Shown one piece after another: positions 1 to 9,101 of a stretch of DNA of 64,000 nucleotides. Origin of the DNA: Hyphomicrobiales bacterium. GTDB lineage: Bacteria > Pseudomonadota > Alphaproteobacteria > Rhizobiales > Beijerinckiaceae. A model generated the notes under the pieces. The model had not been told where the DNA came from, made no database searches, and saw only the letters and a list, made by a program, of their open reading frames with translations. The stretch covers positions 4,115,001 to 4,179,000 of the forward strand of contig CAKNFJ010000001.1 of assembly GCA_930633495.1 (NCBI GenBank), in the 5' to 3' direction. Each line of letters starts with the position of its first letter. The stretch's first letter is position 1. The translations under genes were made by a program, and so were the position numbers.

Positions 1-310
1 GTGAGCGGAGGCGAGGCGAGCGTCTGAATGAATGCTAAGCGGTCGCTATAGACGGCCCGGGCGGCGGAAGGAAGCTTAAATGCGCGGCGGCTTCCGCTCA
101 ACGCACAGGTTGCGATGCGCGCTTGCGAGCGGGGCAGGTCGCGGTGCCGGCGGAACGAGCCGCGCGGCGGCGCCCGGCCGCGACGGACGCAGGGTCGGAC
201 TTCGTGTGGTTGACAGGCTTCGGCACAGGTTTAGCGTTCCCGTTTCCGCGATGGCGTCGAGCCGGATCGCGACGCGGCACCGGCCACGCCCGAACCCGAG
301 GAGCATGGCC
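1..310. other. upstream intergenic region, no supported gene
   Basis: I see no supported gene here. Reading frames cross it on both strands, but they encode arginine- and alanine-rich sequence typical of chance frames in GC-rich DNA. A GAGGAG at 298-303 is the likely ribosome binding site of the methyltransferase that starts at 311. No clear promoter or stem-loop stands out. Confidence 0.4.
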
Positions 311-1372
311 ATGCGTGCTGCCGACCCTCAGAAACTGGATGCGCTGGTAGGACGTCTCGTCGGTGACGTCGGAGCCTCCGTCACCGGCGCCTTGATCGTG
401 CTGGGCGATCAGCTCGGCCTCTACAAGGCGATGGGCGATGGCGAGCCCGTTACCTCCCAACAGCTGGCGCAGAAGACCGGCCTCAAGGAGCGCTATGTGC
501 GTGAATGGCTCGCTGGCCAGGCCTCAGCCGGCTATGTCGACTACGACGAGGGCAGCGACAGTTTCAGCCTCTCGCCCGAGCAGGCCATGGCTTTTGCGGA
601 AGAGGACAGCCCCGCCTTCTTCGCCGGCGCCTTCGAGATCGTGCAGTCGATGTGGGTCGACGAGCCGAAGGTCGAGGAGGCTTTCCGCAGCGGCTCCGGC
701 CTGGGCTGGCACGAGCACAGCAAATGCCTGTTCCGGGGCACCGAGCGCTTCTTCAGGCCCGGTTACAACGCGCATCTGACGGCGGACTGGATTCCGGCGC
801 TCAACGGCGTGCAGGCGAAGCTCGAGCGGGGAGCGACCGTCGCCGATGTCGGTTGCGGGCATGGCTCCTCGACCATCCTGATGGCGCAGGCCTTTCCGCA
901 ATCGCGCTTCTACGGCTTCGATTATCACGGGCCTTCGATCGAGCGGGCGCGGGAGGCTGCGGACAAGGCTGGCGTCGGCGACCGCATCGTCTTCGAACGG
1001 GCCTCGGCCAAGGACTTCCCGGAGCGGAAATACGACCTCGTGACCATGTTCGATTGCCTGCACGACATGGGCGATCCGGTCGGCGCCGGCAAGCATGTGC
1101 GCGAGTCGCTGGCTCGAGACGGGAGCTGGATGATCGTGGAGCCCTTCGCGCACGATCATCTCAAGGACAATCTGAACCCGGTCGGGCGGATCTTCTACGG
1201 AGCCTCGACCATGATCTGCACGCCGGCCTCGCTCTCGCAGGAGGTCGGCCTCGGGCTGGGCGCGCAGGCCGGCGAGATGCGCCTGCGCAAGGTCGCGATG
1301 GATGCGGGCTTTTCGCATTTCCGCCGCGCGACCGAGACGCCGTTCAACATGGTGTTCGAGGTCAGGGCTTGA
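311..1372 (+). CDS. class I SAM-dependent methyltransferase with N-terminal helical domain
   Basis: A 353-residue cytoplasmic protein that should transfer a methyl group from S-adenosylmethionine to an unidentified small substrate. Residues about 1-100 form a winged-helix-like dimerisation region (TSQQLAQKTGL, RYVREWL), as in Rv2258c-type methyltransferases. SAM motif I (VADVGCGHGSS) lies near residue 177, and the acidic ribose-binding stretch (FYGFDYHG) follows it. The frame is open back to 80, but the sequence before 311 is arginine-rich and unlike the family. GAGGAG seven bases before ATG 311 decides the start; ATG 305 lies too close to it. The neighbours give no clue to the substrate. Confidence 0.82.
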   Translation: MRAADPQKLDALVGRLVGDVGASVTGALIVLGDQLGLYKAMGDGEPVTSQQLAQKTGLKERYVREWLAGQASAGYVDYDEGSDSFSLSPEQAMAFAEEDSPAFFAGAFEIVQSMWVDEPKVEEAFRSGSGLGWHEHSKCLFRGTERFFRPGYNAHLTADWIPALNGVQAKLERGATVADVGCGHGSSTILMAQAFPQSRFYGFDYHGPSIERAREAADKAGVGDRIVFERASAKDFPERKYDLVTMFDCLHDMGDPVGAGKHVRESLARDGSWMIVEPFAHDHLKDNLNPVGRIFYGASTMICTPASLSQEVGLGLGAQAGEMRLRKVAMDAGFSHFRRATETPFNMVFEVRA

Positions 1373-1542
1373 GCCGGCCGAGTCGGGATGCCGGGAACCC
1401 ACGCCGGAGCGCTTTCGGCGGGGATTCCGGATGGTTTTCGTCGCTCGTCCGGAATGGCGTGTCCCTTCCGGACTCCTTGGGTATGGCCTGGAGGCTGCCA
1501 GGGAGCTTGTCCAAGGTGCCTGACAGCCTCTAGGAAGCGCGA

Positions 1543-1947
1543 ATGCCGCTTCGCCGCTATCCGCGCCAGTTTCGCCAGCTCGCAGCCTATGTCCTGGCGG
1601 GCGGGCTCACCGCCGTTGCCCATTACGGCGTGCTGATCGGGCTCGTCGAGCTTGGCCGCATCGACCCCGTTCCGGCGACGCTTGCGGGCTTCGTCGTCGG
1701 CGCGCTGGTTTCCTACACGCTCAACCGCTGGATGACCTTCGATGCTACCCGAACCCACGCGCAGGCCGGCTGGCGCTTCGCGCTGATCGCGGCGGGCGGC
1801 TTCGTGCTCACCGGCATCCTCATGCATCTTTTCGTGACGCGGGCGGGGCTGCCCTATCTGCCGATGCAGATCGTCACCACCGGCGTGGTGATGGTGTTCT
1901 CGTTCCTCGGCCACAAGTTCTTCAGCTTCGCCGATCGGGCGGCGTGA
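1543..1947 (+). CDS. GtrA family membrane protein
   Basis: A 134-residue inner-membrane protein with four predicted transmembrane segments (about residues 12-35, 41-60, 78-98 and 105-125). The pattern YVLAGGLTAVAHYG near the start, LNRWMTF in the middle and FLGHKFFSF at the end is that of the GtrA family, whose members help move polyprenol-linked sugars across the membrane or are of unknown role. No glycosyltransferase lies next to it, so a role in glycan modification is only suggested by family. A purine-rich AGGAAGCG stands just before the ATG. Confidence 0.85.
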   Translation: MPLRRYPRQFRQLAAYVLAGGLTAVAHYGVLIGLVELGRIDPVPATLAGFVVGALVSYTLNRWMTFDATRTHAQAGWRFALIAAGGFVLTGILMHLFVTRAGLPYLPMQIVTTGVVMVFSFLGHKFFSFADRAA

Positions 1948-1972
1948 GGGCGCGCCGCCCGCCTGTTTTGCC

Positions 1973-2443
1973 TCACTGCGACGGAGCGACGGTCAGCTTG
2001 AGCTGCCGGCGGCCGGTGCGGCCTTCCTTGTCGGTGGCCTCGATCTCGAGGACATGGCTCCCTGGCGGAACGACGACGGAGGGGGCGTCGATGCCGGCAG
2101 GCGTGATGAACGGCTTGACGCGCTCGGTGATATCGACCGGCGGCTGGCGCCTGTAGAACACGCGCACGGTCGCGGGGTCGATCGGTACGCCATTGCTCGG
2201 CATGAAGCGCACGGCCAGGCGGAAGGGCTTGCCGTCCACGCCCTTGTCCGGCGTCGGCAGCGTGTCGATGCCCGGGCCGCGGGTGATGTTGCGCGTGCTC
2301 GCCACCGCAGTGGCAGCGGCCGGCAGCCCGGCCTCCTCGCGCGTGATCAACTGGACCGGCTCGGCCGCTCGCGCGGCCGTCAACGTGGCAGCAGCGGCGA
2401 GAACAACAGGCAGAATGTGCGACCTCAGCACAGTCTTCATCAT
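1973..2443 (-). CDS. secreted protein of unknown function
   Basis: A 156-residue protein with an N-terminal signal peptide (HILPVVLAAAATLTAARA, probable cleavage after ARA near residue 27), so it is likely periplasmic. The C-terminal part (RVFYRRQPPVDIT, PPGSHVLEIEATDKEGRTG) reads like an immunoglobulin-type beta-sandwich repeat. I do not recognise the family beyond that. It starts five bases after the stop of the upstream zinc-ribbon membrane protein, so the two should be one operon and may act together at the envelope. Confidence 0.7.
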   Translation of the reverse strand: MMKTVLRSHILPVVLAAAATLTAARAAEPVQLITREEAGLPAAATAVASTRNITRGPGIDTLPTPDKGVDGKPFRLAVRFMPSNGVPIDPATVRVFYRRQPPVDITERVKPFITPAGIDAPSVVVPPGSHVLEIEATDKEGRTGRRQLKLTVAPSQ

Positions 2444-2448
2444 CGTTC

Positions 2449-3243
2449 CTATTTCACTCCCAAAATTCCGGCGACGAGGCCGAAGATGGCAGAAATGATG
2501 GTGCCGGCCAGCAGGATGGTGGTCTCGATGGTCTTCAGCGTTTCCATCGGAACCTTGCCGTGAACGGCCAGCAGCCCCTTCCGCAGCGCCGGCAGCGAGA
2601 CGATGCCGCGTGCGGTCAGCGCAGCCTGCGTGACGCGTAGCAACATCCCCGAGAACATGGAGGCTCCGATGCTCAGCGCGTAGAACGAGGTCTCGCGCCA
2701 GGCAGCCGGGCCCTGCGGAAGGAGCGGTATGTTGTCGTGCCAGCCCAGCAATGCGTTCATGGTCGCGACGGAAAAAATCGCAAAGCCGGTCGCGACGCCG
2801 ATATCGATGGCGATCAGGCGCGGCCGGAGCCCGAAATAGATCAGGCCGGTCGCGAACGGGATCGCGATCGAGGCAAGGCGCAGCGCCCAGAGCGGCAGGT
2901 CGAGCCAGAGCACGATCGAGCAATAGGCCAGGAGCAGCAGCGTCAGGCCGAAGGGCAGCACCCAGAAGCGCCGGCGCGTGATGGCCAGGGCGGGGTAAGC
3001 GGGGGCGTGCTGAATCTCCGCAGGTTCGATCGCTGCGGCAGCCACAGGCGCCGCGGGCCTGAGTGCGTGCGCCGCACGATCCTCGTCGGCCCGCTTCTCG
3101 AAGGCCGCGAGCCGTTGTTCGAGCGCGCTCAGGCGACGGAGCAGGGGCAGAACGGGTGTGAGGTCACGGCCGCAGCAACGGCACGAGAACACGCCTTGGT
3201 TGAGCGCGGCATCGCAATAGGGACAGTTGAACTGATCCTGCAC
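2449..3243 (-). CDS. zinc-ribbon multi-pass membrane protein
   Basis: A 264-residue protein. Residues 7-24 form a small zinc ribbon (C7-x2-C10 and C21-x2-C24). A charged, probably coiled-coil stretch follows at residues 35-55, and then about five hydrophobic segments from residue 90 to the end. The layout suggests a cytoplasmic zinc-binding head on an inner-membrane anchor. It is the first gene of a two-gene minus-strand operon with the secreted protein that follows. I do not recognise a named family and assign no function. Confidence 0.7.
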   Translation of the reverse strand: MQDQFNCPYCDAALNQGVFSCRCCGRDLTPVLPLLRRLSALEQRLAAFEKRADEDRAAHALRPAAPVAAAAIEPAEIQHAPAYPALAITRRRFWVLPFGLTLLLLAYCSIVLWLDLPLWALRLASIAIPFATGLIYFGLRPRLIAIDIGVATGFAIFSVATMNALLGWHDNIPLLPQGPAAWRETSFYALSIGASMFSGMLLRVTQAALTARGIVSLPALRKGLLAVHGKVPMETLKTIETTILLAGTIISAIFGLVAGILGVK

Positions 3244-3379
3244 GGAGCTCTCACGCCTGTGGGCAAGCCGCGCTCAGAGCCATGTTCGCCCCGTCAAATC
3301 AAGCTGTTGGGCGGTTTTGCCTGAGAAACTTTAGTCTATGTCAGTCTTGCTGACGTAACGAAAGCTCGGCCTTTGCCGC

Positions 3380-4072
3380 TCAAGCCGGTCTCGCCGCCTT
3401 GAAGGTCATCCGGTGCGGGTTGTGGCCGAAATTCGCGGGCCGCTGCAGGTCGGTGAAGCCCGCCTCGCCGATCAGTTCCGACATCGCTTCCGGCGGATAG
3501 GTCGAGAGCCCGTATCGGACCCGCAGCGTCCGGTAGTCCGAAAAGGCCGTGCGAACCAAGCCGGCGAGCGCGGCCGTCAGGAAGCCGCCGCGCCAGGCGA
3601 AGGCGAGAAGCTGCGAGGCGTCGGTGAGCGGGCTGACATTCGGCGGGATCACGTCGGCGACCACGAGCTGGCCGCCGGGCTTCAGCTTGCCGCGCCAGGT
3701 TTCGAGCAGCGCCTTCAATTCGTCGCGCGAGAGATACTGCACCAGCGAGTTGGCGACGACGAGATCGAGCGAGGCGTCCGGCAGCGCCTCGACCTCCTCG
3801 GGCGAGACGACGGATATGTTGTCCTTGCGCCCGAACTGGGCGCGCAGCTTGTCGCGCACATTGGGCGCCGCCTCGCAAAGGTAGAGCCTGCCGCAGAGCG
3901 CCGCGACGCGTGCGGCGTCGAGCGCCTCGCCGCAGCCATGGTCGAGCACGACGGCGTCTGCCGAGGGGATATGGCCGATCAGATCGCTCGCGATCGCGCG
4001 GTAATGCAGGGCCTTGTGGCGCGGCGAGACGTAGATGGAATGTTCGCCGTTCCAGAAATCACGCCAGGACAT
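3380..4072 (-). CDS. class I SAM-dependent methyltransferase
   Basis: A 230-residue protein. SAM motif I appears as VVLDHGCGEALDAA near residue 42, the acidic end of strand 2 as LYLCEAAP, and motif IV as LDLVVANSLVQYL, all features of small class I methyltransferases. The end (GFTDLQRPANFGHNPHRMTF) resembles lineage-specific methyltransferases near lipid genes. It is divergent from the cyclopropane fatty acid synthase that starts at 4228. The substrate cannot be told from the sequence. Confidence 0.8.
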   Translation of the reverse strand: MSWRDFWNGEHSIYVSPRHKALHYRAIASDLIGHIPSADAVVLDHGCGEALDAARVAALCGRLYLCEAAPNVRDKLRAQFGRKDNISVVSPEEVEALPDASLDLVVANSLVQYLSRDELKALLETWRGKLKPGGQLVVADVIPPNVSPLTDASQLLAFAWRGGFLTAALAGLVRTAFSDYRTLRVRYGLSTYPPEAMSELIGEAGFTDLQRPANFGHNPHRMTFKAARPA

Positions 4073-4227
4073 GGGCTCTGTCGATCCTCGGGGCCGTCAG
4101 CGGCCGTTGCCCGATGACTAGACGCAAGCGGCAGGGCTCCGCAACAGGGCGGGGTTTCGAGGCGCGTCCGTTTCCGCTTTAGTCAGAGCGTTGCCGGCGA
4201 ATCGGCAGCGCGAGACCGGAGACATCG

Positions 4228-5481
4228 ATGCTGCTGCTGCCGCGATTGCTCAAGGGATTCGTCCGGCAGGGACGCCTGACCGTCATCACGCCGGACGGCA
4301 AGCGCCATGTCTTCGGTCCTGGTCCGGCCGAGATGCTGTTTGCCGGGGTGCGAAAGATCGCGCCCTCCGTGACCGTGCGCTTCCATGACGACCGCATCGA
4401 GCGCGAGCTCTTCCTCAATCCCGAGCTCGCCTTGGCCGAAGGCTACATGGATCAGCGGATCGATTTCGAGGAAGGCACGATCCACGACCTGCTGACGCTG
4501 TTCTGGTTGCAGCGCAAGGAGCTGCGCAAGAATCCGTTGCAGCAGGCGATCCGAAAGGTTCGCTTCAAGATCCGGCGCTGGCGGATGCACAACCCGCTCG
4601 GCGTCGCCGGCAAGAAGGTCAAGCATCACTACGACATTCCGACCGATTTCTACCGGCTCTGGCTCGATGAGACGATGACCTATTCCTGCGCCTACTGGCA
4701 CAGTCCGGAGGTTGGGCTGGAGAATGCCCAGAGGGCGAAGCTGCGCCACATCGCCGCCAAGCTGAAGATCGAGCCCGGCATGAGCGTGCTCGATATCGGC
4801 TCGGGCTGGGGGGAGCTCGCGATTTATCTCGCCAAGGCCTGCGGGGCGAAGGTGACCGGCCTCAACGTCTCGCCCGACCAGATGGCGGCGGCCTCGAGGC
4901 GCGCCGAGGCGGCTGGCGTCGGCGATGCCGTGACCTTCGTCAACAAGGATTATCGCGAGCTGACCGGCATGTTCGACCGCATCGTCTCGGTCGGCATGAT
5001 GGAGCATGTCGGCGTCGCGCATTACGGCGAGTATTTCGAGCGGATCCGCGATCTGCTGACGCCGGACGGGATCGCGCTGGTCCACTGCATCGGCCGCGTC
5101 GGGCCGCCCGGCTTCACCGGCCCCTTCTTCGACAAGTACATCTTTCCGGGCGGCTATGCGCCGGCGCTCTCCGAGGTCTTCGCGGCGCAGGAGCAGACCG
5201 GCCTGTGGGCTTCCGACTGCGAGTTCTGGCGCCGGCACTACCACTGGACGCTGGAAGCCTGGCGCGAGCGCTTCATGGCGAAGCGTGAGGAGATCGTCGC
5301 CATGATGGGCGAGCGCTTCGCGCGGATGTGGGAATTCTATCTCTGCGCCTGCTCGATCTCCTTCGATATCGGCGGCGACATGGTGTTCCAGCTCCTGCTC
5401 GGCCAGCACAAGAGCGCTGTCCCGATCATCCGCGACTATATCGCGGATGACGAGAAGGCGCTGGCGGAGAAGGGCTTCTAG
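4228..5481 (+). CDS. cfa: cyclopropane-fatty-acyl-phospholipid synthase family protein
   Basis: A 417-residue enzyme that should methylenate the double bond of unsaturated fatty acyl chains in membrane phospholipids with SAM as donor. The lipid-binding N-terminal part covers about residues 1-110. The catalytic part shows HHYDIPTDFYRLW (133-145), YSCAYW (152-157), SAM motif I VLDIGSGWGELA (187-198), the active-site MMEHVG and VHCIGRVGPPGF. The length fits the family. Its stop lies one base before the convergent stop of the exporter gene, so the two have no room for a terminator between them. Confidence 0.92.
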   Translation: MLLLPRLLKGFVRQGRLTVITPDGKRHVFGPGPAEMLFAGVRKIAPSVTVRFHDDRIERELFLNPELALAEGYMDQRIDFEEGTIHDLLTLFWLQRKELRKNPLQQAIRKVRFKIRRWRMHNPLGVAGKKVKHHYDIPTDFYRLWLDETMTYSCAYWHSPEVGLENAQRAKLRHIAAKLKIEPGMSVLDIGSGWGELAIYLAKACGAKVTGLNVSPDQMAAASRRAEAAGVGDAVTFVNKDYRELTGMFDRIVSVGMMEHVGVAHYGEYFERIRDLLTPDGIALVHCIGRVGPPGFTGPFFDKYIFPGGYAPALSEVFAAQEQTGLWASDCEFWRRHYHWTLEAWRERFMAKREEIVAMMGERFARMWEFYLCACSISFDIGGDMVFQLLLGQHKSAVPIIRDYIADDEKALAEKGF

Positions 5482-5482
5482 T

Positions 5483-6391
5483 TCACCGCTTCAGGTTGAC
5501 GATCACCACGCCGGCCAGCGCCATCGCGCCGCCGATCAGGCCGAACACCGTCGGGATTTCGCCGAGCCAGAGGAAGCCGATCAGCATCGCCATCGGCGGC
5601 ACGGCGTATTGGAAGTTGGACGCGCGGGCGGCCGGCAGGCGCGAGAGCGTGATCGCCCAGGTGCCGTAGGCGATCAGGCTCGGCACGACGGCGAGGTAAA
5701 CGACCGACCAGAAGGAGACAGCGGGCGCAGCTTCGGCCTGCGCGATGGCCGACGGCAGGAAGGGCAGCAGCACGAAGCCGCCGATCGCCATGTTCCAGGC
5801 GGCGACATGCAGCGGCCTGTAGCGGGCGAAGAGGGGCTTTTGCACGACCGTGGTGATGGCGTTGCAGAAGGCTGCGCCGAGGATCAGCAGTACGCTCGTC
5901 CCGATCTCGACATCGAGCCCCTTGCCGAGCGCGATGACGCCGATGCCGGCGAAGGAGAGCGCCGTGCCGAGCCACGCTGTCAGGCTGAAGCGCTCGCCCA
6001 GGATCATCATGGCGAGCACGGCGGTCATGATCGGGTTGGTGTTGATGATGAAGGCGGCGGGGCCTGCCGGCACGACGCGCTGGCCGAAATTCAGCAGCAG
6101 GGCATAGCCGGCGATGAAGATCACGCCGCCGACGAGAAAGCGCCAGATATCGGCGCGCTCGGGCAGCTTCGCCCGCGTTGCGATCAGGAAGAGCGCGGCG
6201 GGGGCGCCGGCCAGTGCGAAGCGCAGCGCCGCCATTTCGGCCGGGCCGAAGCCGGCAAGCCCGGCGCGGATCGCCGGAAAGGAAGAGGCCCAGGCCATGA
6301 CCGTGAAGGTGACGGTGAAGACCAGCGTCGGGTCGAGACGCTGGGTGCCCGAGGTGGTCAATGCCGGTGAGGTGCAGCTTGAGGAGGACAT
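5483..6391 (-). CDS. EamA/DMT family transporter
   Basis: A 302-residue inner-membrane protein with about ten transmembrane helices in two homologous EamA halves. The first ends around LGTALSFAGIGVIALGKG and the second around GLIGGAMALAGVVIVNLKR. The family mostly exports amino acids, metabolites or drugs. ATG 6391 was chosen because the upstream extension to a TTG at 6454 is polar and arginine-rich. It is divergent from a LysR regulator 92 bases away, the usual layout for a regulator and the exporter it controls, which I infer here. Confidence 0.85.
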   Translation of the reverse strand: MSSSSCTSPALTTSGTQRLDPTLVFTVTFTVMAWASSFPAIRAGLAGFGPAEMAALRFALAGAPAALFLIATRAKLPERADIWRFLVGGVIFIAGYALLLNFGQRVVPAGPAAFIINTNPIMTAVLAMMILGERFSLTAWLGTALSFAGIGVIALGKGLDVEIGTSVLLILGAAFCNAITTVVQKPLFARYRPLHVAAWNMAIGGFVLLPFLPSAIAQAEAAPAVSFWSVVYLAVVPSLIAYGTWAITLSRLPAARASNFQYAVPPMAMLIGFLWLGEIPTVFGLIGGAMALAGVVIVNLKR

Positions 6392-6482
6392 GGCGTCGAT
6401 CCATCGATGACGAAAACCTGGTCCCGATAAGCGCCTCGGCGAGCTGATTGACAAACGAACAATTCGCGCATGAGCTGTGAGA

Positions 6483-7415
6483 ATGGATCACAGCTCGAAC
6501 CTGCCGCCGCTCGACACCCTGCGCGCCTTCGAGGCGGCCGCGCGCACCGGCAGCTTCTCGGCTGCGGCGGAAGCGCTGAACCTGACGCATGGCGCCGTCA
6601 GCCGGCAGATCGCCAAGCTCGAGCATTGGCTCGGCCTGCGCGTCTTTCTGCGTCAGGCACGCGGTGTCTCGCTGACGCCGGAGGGCCAGCGCCTGCTCCA
6701 GCGCACGCAGGAGGCTTTCGCGCTGATCGCCGATAATTCCGAGCGGTGGCGCGAGGCGCGGGGCGCCTCGGTGGTGCGGGTCAGCGCGCCGCCCTCGGTC
6801 TGCGCACTCTGGCTGATGCCGAGATTGGCCGTGCTGGAGGCGGGGACGCCGTCATTGCGCATCGTACTGCAGGTCGAGCATCGCAAGGTCGATTTTGAGG
6901 AGGAAGGCGTCGATCTCGGCATCCGTTGCGGGCGTGGCGGGGCGCCGGACCGGCTCTCGCTCAAGCTGTTCGAGGAATGGTGTTTCCCGATCGCCTCGCC
7001 GCAGCTTGCCGGAGCGATCGGGGAGGGCGCGCCGGAGCGCCTGCTGGCGCAGCCCCTGATCCATGACTCGGATGCTGCCGGCTGGAAGGCGTGGTTCGCG
7101 GCACAGGGACTGGATTATCGCCCGCGCCCGCAGGACCGGCGGTTCGAGGACTATAACCTCGTGCTGGATGCCGCCGCGCATGGGCTCGGCATCGCCCTGG
7201 CGCGTCCGCCCTTGGCGCGCGAACAACTGGCGGCGAGGCGGATCGTTCGCGTGGACGAGCGCGAGGCGCTGAACCCGGTCTCCTATTGGCTCGACCGGCC
7301 GCTGGGGGCGCTGCGGCCCTCGGCGGCGGCGCTGGCCGAGCGGATTGCGATCGAAGCGGGGGCGGATCGCGGGGAGATCGCGGCTTTTCTGAGCCGGGAA
7401 GCCAGGGTGGCTTGA
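6483..7415 (+). CDS. LysR family transcriptional regulator (GcvA-like)
   Basis: A 310-residue regulator. The N-terminal winged helix-turn-helix covers about residues 8-65 (TLRAFEAAARTGSFSAAAEA, LTHGAVSRQIAKLE), and the effector-binding domain (about 90-300) contains SAPPSVCALWLMPRL and DLGIRCGRG, typical of GcvA-like members. It should bind the short divergent intergenic region and control itself and the EamA transporter. A GTG at 6477 is in frame, but ATG 6483 fits the family start better. The effector is unknown. Confidence 0.88.
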   Translation: MDHSSNLPPLDTLRAFEAAARTGSFSAAAEALNLTHGAVSRQIAKLEHWLGLRVFLRQARGVSLTPEGQRLLQRTQEAFALIADNSERWREARGASVVRVSAPPSVCALWLMPRLAVLEAGTPSLRIVLQVEHRKVDFEEEGVDLGIRCGRGGAPDRLSLKLFEEWCFPIASPQLAGAIGEGAPERLLAQPLIHDSDAAGWKAWFAAQGLDYRPRPQDRRFEDYNLVLDAAAHGLGIALARPPLAREQLAARRIVRVDEREALNPVSYWLDRPLGALRPSAAALAERIAIEAGADRGEIAAFLSREARVA

Positions 7416-7425
7416 TCCGCCGCGC

Positions 7426-7518
7426 GTCATGCTCGCCCTTGTGGCGAGCATCCACGCCTTGAACACGACCTTCGACCCGCGCGAAGACGTGGATGGTCGG
7501 GACAAGCCCGACCATGAC
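7426..7518. repeat. intergenic nested inverted repeat, GTCAT/ATGAC-capped
   Basis: The region between the convergent LysR and globin genes is a nested palindrome. The left arm (7426-7456) holds the palindrome atgctcgcc/ggcgagcat, and the right arm (7488-7518) holds atggtcggg/cccgaccat. The two arms are reverse complements of each other apart from changes that keep each arm self-complementary. The ends read GTCAT and ATGAC. On either strand the RNA could fold into strong hairpins, so it may end transcription from both sides. Confidence 0.75.
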
Positions 7519-7531
7519 GATAGGGCCGCTT

Positions 7532-7957
7532 TTACCGCAGGCTGTGCCGTGGCGCCGCGAATTCGCCGCGCTGGCTGGCGCGGGCCATCTCGAAGCTGTC
7601 GGCGATGCGGCGCGCCCGGATGATGAAGGCCTGTGCGATATCGGGCGGGCAGACCTCATGCGCGGTGATCTCGAACAGGTCGAGCCAGCGGTCGAAATGT
7701 TTGCCCTCAAGCGGCAGGATCAGGTGCGGGCGCATCGGGCGGCCATCGTAGCGGCCGGTGCGCAGCATCACGCCGCTCCAGAAATCGGTGATCTTGCCGA
7801 TATGGTGATCCCAGTCCTCGACGGCGGCGGCGAAGACCGGGCCGATCAGCTTGTCCTCGCGTGCCCGCGCATAGAAGGTGCGGACGAGCTCGGCGATCAT
7901 CGGCTCGCGCAGATCGGGATGGGCGGCGCCCGGGTAGAGCAGGGGATTGTCGGTCAT
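7532..7957 (-). CDS. group III truncated hemoglobin
   Basis: A 141-residue haem protein. The pattern (VRTFYARAREDKLIGPVF, WDHHIGKITDFWSGVML, HLILPLEGKHFDRWL) is that of group III truncated globins. The proximal histidine lies in the segment LEGKHFDRW, and the B10/CD region is FYARAREDKLIGPVF. Members bind oxygen or nitric oxide and are thought to help with detoxification or redox balance. I chose the ATG at 7957; an in-frame ATG at 7984 would add nine residues without a better ribosome site. It is convergent with the LysR gene across a repeat. Confidence 0.85.
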   Translation of the reverse strand: MTDNPLLYPGAAHPDLREPMIAELVRTFYARAREDKLIGPVFAAAVEDWDHHIGKITDFWSGVMLRTGRYDGRPMRPHLILPLEGKHFDRWLDLFEITAHEVCPPDIAQAFIIRARRIADSFEMARASQRGEFAAPRHSLR

Positions 7958-8066
7958 CGTCGCCCGATCAGGAAGAGATTGCATCCGATATGGCGAATGC
8001 AGGCCCGAATGGGTAGGTCCGTCAGCGTCGCAGGCCTTGTCCAGCTTCATATTGCCATCAGCGCTT

Positions 8067-8102
8067 GTCATCCCGGATCTCCCTGCGGTTGCCCGGGATG
8101 AC
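8067..8102. repeat. short intergenic inverted repeat, GTCAT/ATGAC-capped
   Basis: Perfect 10-base arms (gtcatcccgg at 8067-8076, ccgggatgac at 8093-8102) enclose a 16-base loop between the TyrA-like gene and the globin gene, both on the minus strand. It shares the GTCAT and ATGAC ends of the other intergenic repeats in the window. It could cap the 3' end of the upstream minus-strand transcript. Confidence 0.65.
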
Positions 8103-8113
8103 ACGGGTTCTGC

Positions 8114-8929
8114 TCAGACGGCGAGGAGTCGGTCGTCAGCTATGGCCGTGGTCGCCCTTTCGGCCTGCTGACCATCGCCATGCTCCAGGAACAACCGCAT
8201 CTCCTCGGCGAGCGCGAAGAAGCGATCCCGCACTGCCTTGGCATGCGGATTGGCGCGCTCGATCGCCATGAAGACGTTGGGCGCGTCGTAGCGGACCATC
8301 TCGGTCGCCTGCATCAGGAGATCGAAGCTCGCCGTCGTCATCGTCCGGGGCAGAGGCTCCATGCGAACCAGAATCTTGGCGATGAGATGGGTCAGGCCCT
8401 GGACCATGGCGACCTCGCGGTCATGGGCGTCGGCCGTGGTGACGATTACCTTCAGCTTCAGCACATGGCGCAGGAAGGCGGCGATCCGCGGCGTGCTGCG
8501 GCTTCTGATGGGGCAAAGCGCGATCTTGAGGCCGGCAAGCCCGTTGCGCGCGCTTTGCGGCCCGAAGAGCGGGTGCGTGCCGATGATCTCGACATTGTCG
8601 GGCAGTGCCGCCTGCATGGCGCGAGCCGGGCCGATCTTGACCGAGCCGACATCGAGCACGATGGCGCCGGCCTTGAGATGTGGGCGCAAGGCCGCGACCG
8701 CCTCAGGGATCGCCGGCACGGGCACGGCGAGGATGACGAGATCGCCGGCGGCGACTTCGGCCGCGCTGGCCGGCTGCAAGCCCTTGCCGCTCGTATCGGC
8801 GGCGGGCGCGCTTCCGGGATCGCAGACGCGCAAGGCGAAATGCGGCTGGAGATGGCGGGCCATCAACCGCCCGAAGGCGCCGAAGCCCATGATGCCGATG
8901 CTGGAGACGGTTCTGATTTTGAAGGACAT
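8114..8929 (-). CDS. prephenate/arogenate dehydrogenase family protein
   Basis: A 271-residue NAD(P)-binding enzyme related to TyrA, which oxidatively decarboxylates prephenate or arogenate in tyrosine synthesis. Residues about 10-30 form the Rossmann motif (SIGIMGFGAFGRLMA); LVILAVPV, LDVGSVK and IGTHPLFGPQS are typical of the family, and the histidine of THPLFGP is the usual substrate-contact residue. Its HDREVAMVQGLTHL segment also matches. ATG 8929 was chosen because the upstream residues do not fit the fold. It lies outside any visible aromatic operon, so the exact substrate is uncertain. Confidence 0.82.
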   Translation of the reverse strand: MSFKIRTVSSIGIMGFGAFGRLMARHLQPHFALRVCDPGSAPAADTSGKGLQPASAAEVAAGDLVILAVPVPAIPEAVAALRPHLKAGAIVLDVGSVKIGPARAMQAALPDNVEIIGTHPLFGPQSARNGLAGLKIALCPIRSRSTPRIAAFLRHVLKLKVIVTTADAHDREVAMVQGLTHLIAKILVRMEPLPRTMTTASFDLLMQATEMVRYDAPNVFMAIERANPHAKAVRDRFFALAEEMRLFLEHGDGQQAERATTAIADDRLLAV

Positions 8930-9101
8930 CGTTTTCGCTCGGTGGGAGCCGCGATGCCGGGTGATCTGCCTGAATTCAACCGCCAGCGCGGCGGTTGAAC
9001 ATGGGAATGCCACCGCCTCTATGAGGACGGGGCGTAATAGCTGCGGAGCTGGGCCATCAGGCTGGTCATGTGCCGGTTAAAGCGCGCAGGGCCGGTTCTT
9101 G

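Noticed and set aside
1..27. Short open stretch ending in TGA, possibly the tail of an upstream gene
   Set aside because: Eight codons are too few to tell a gene end from chance.
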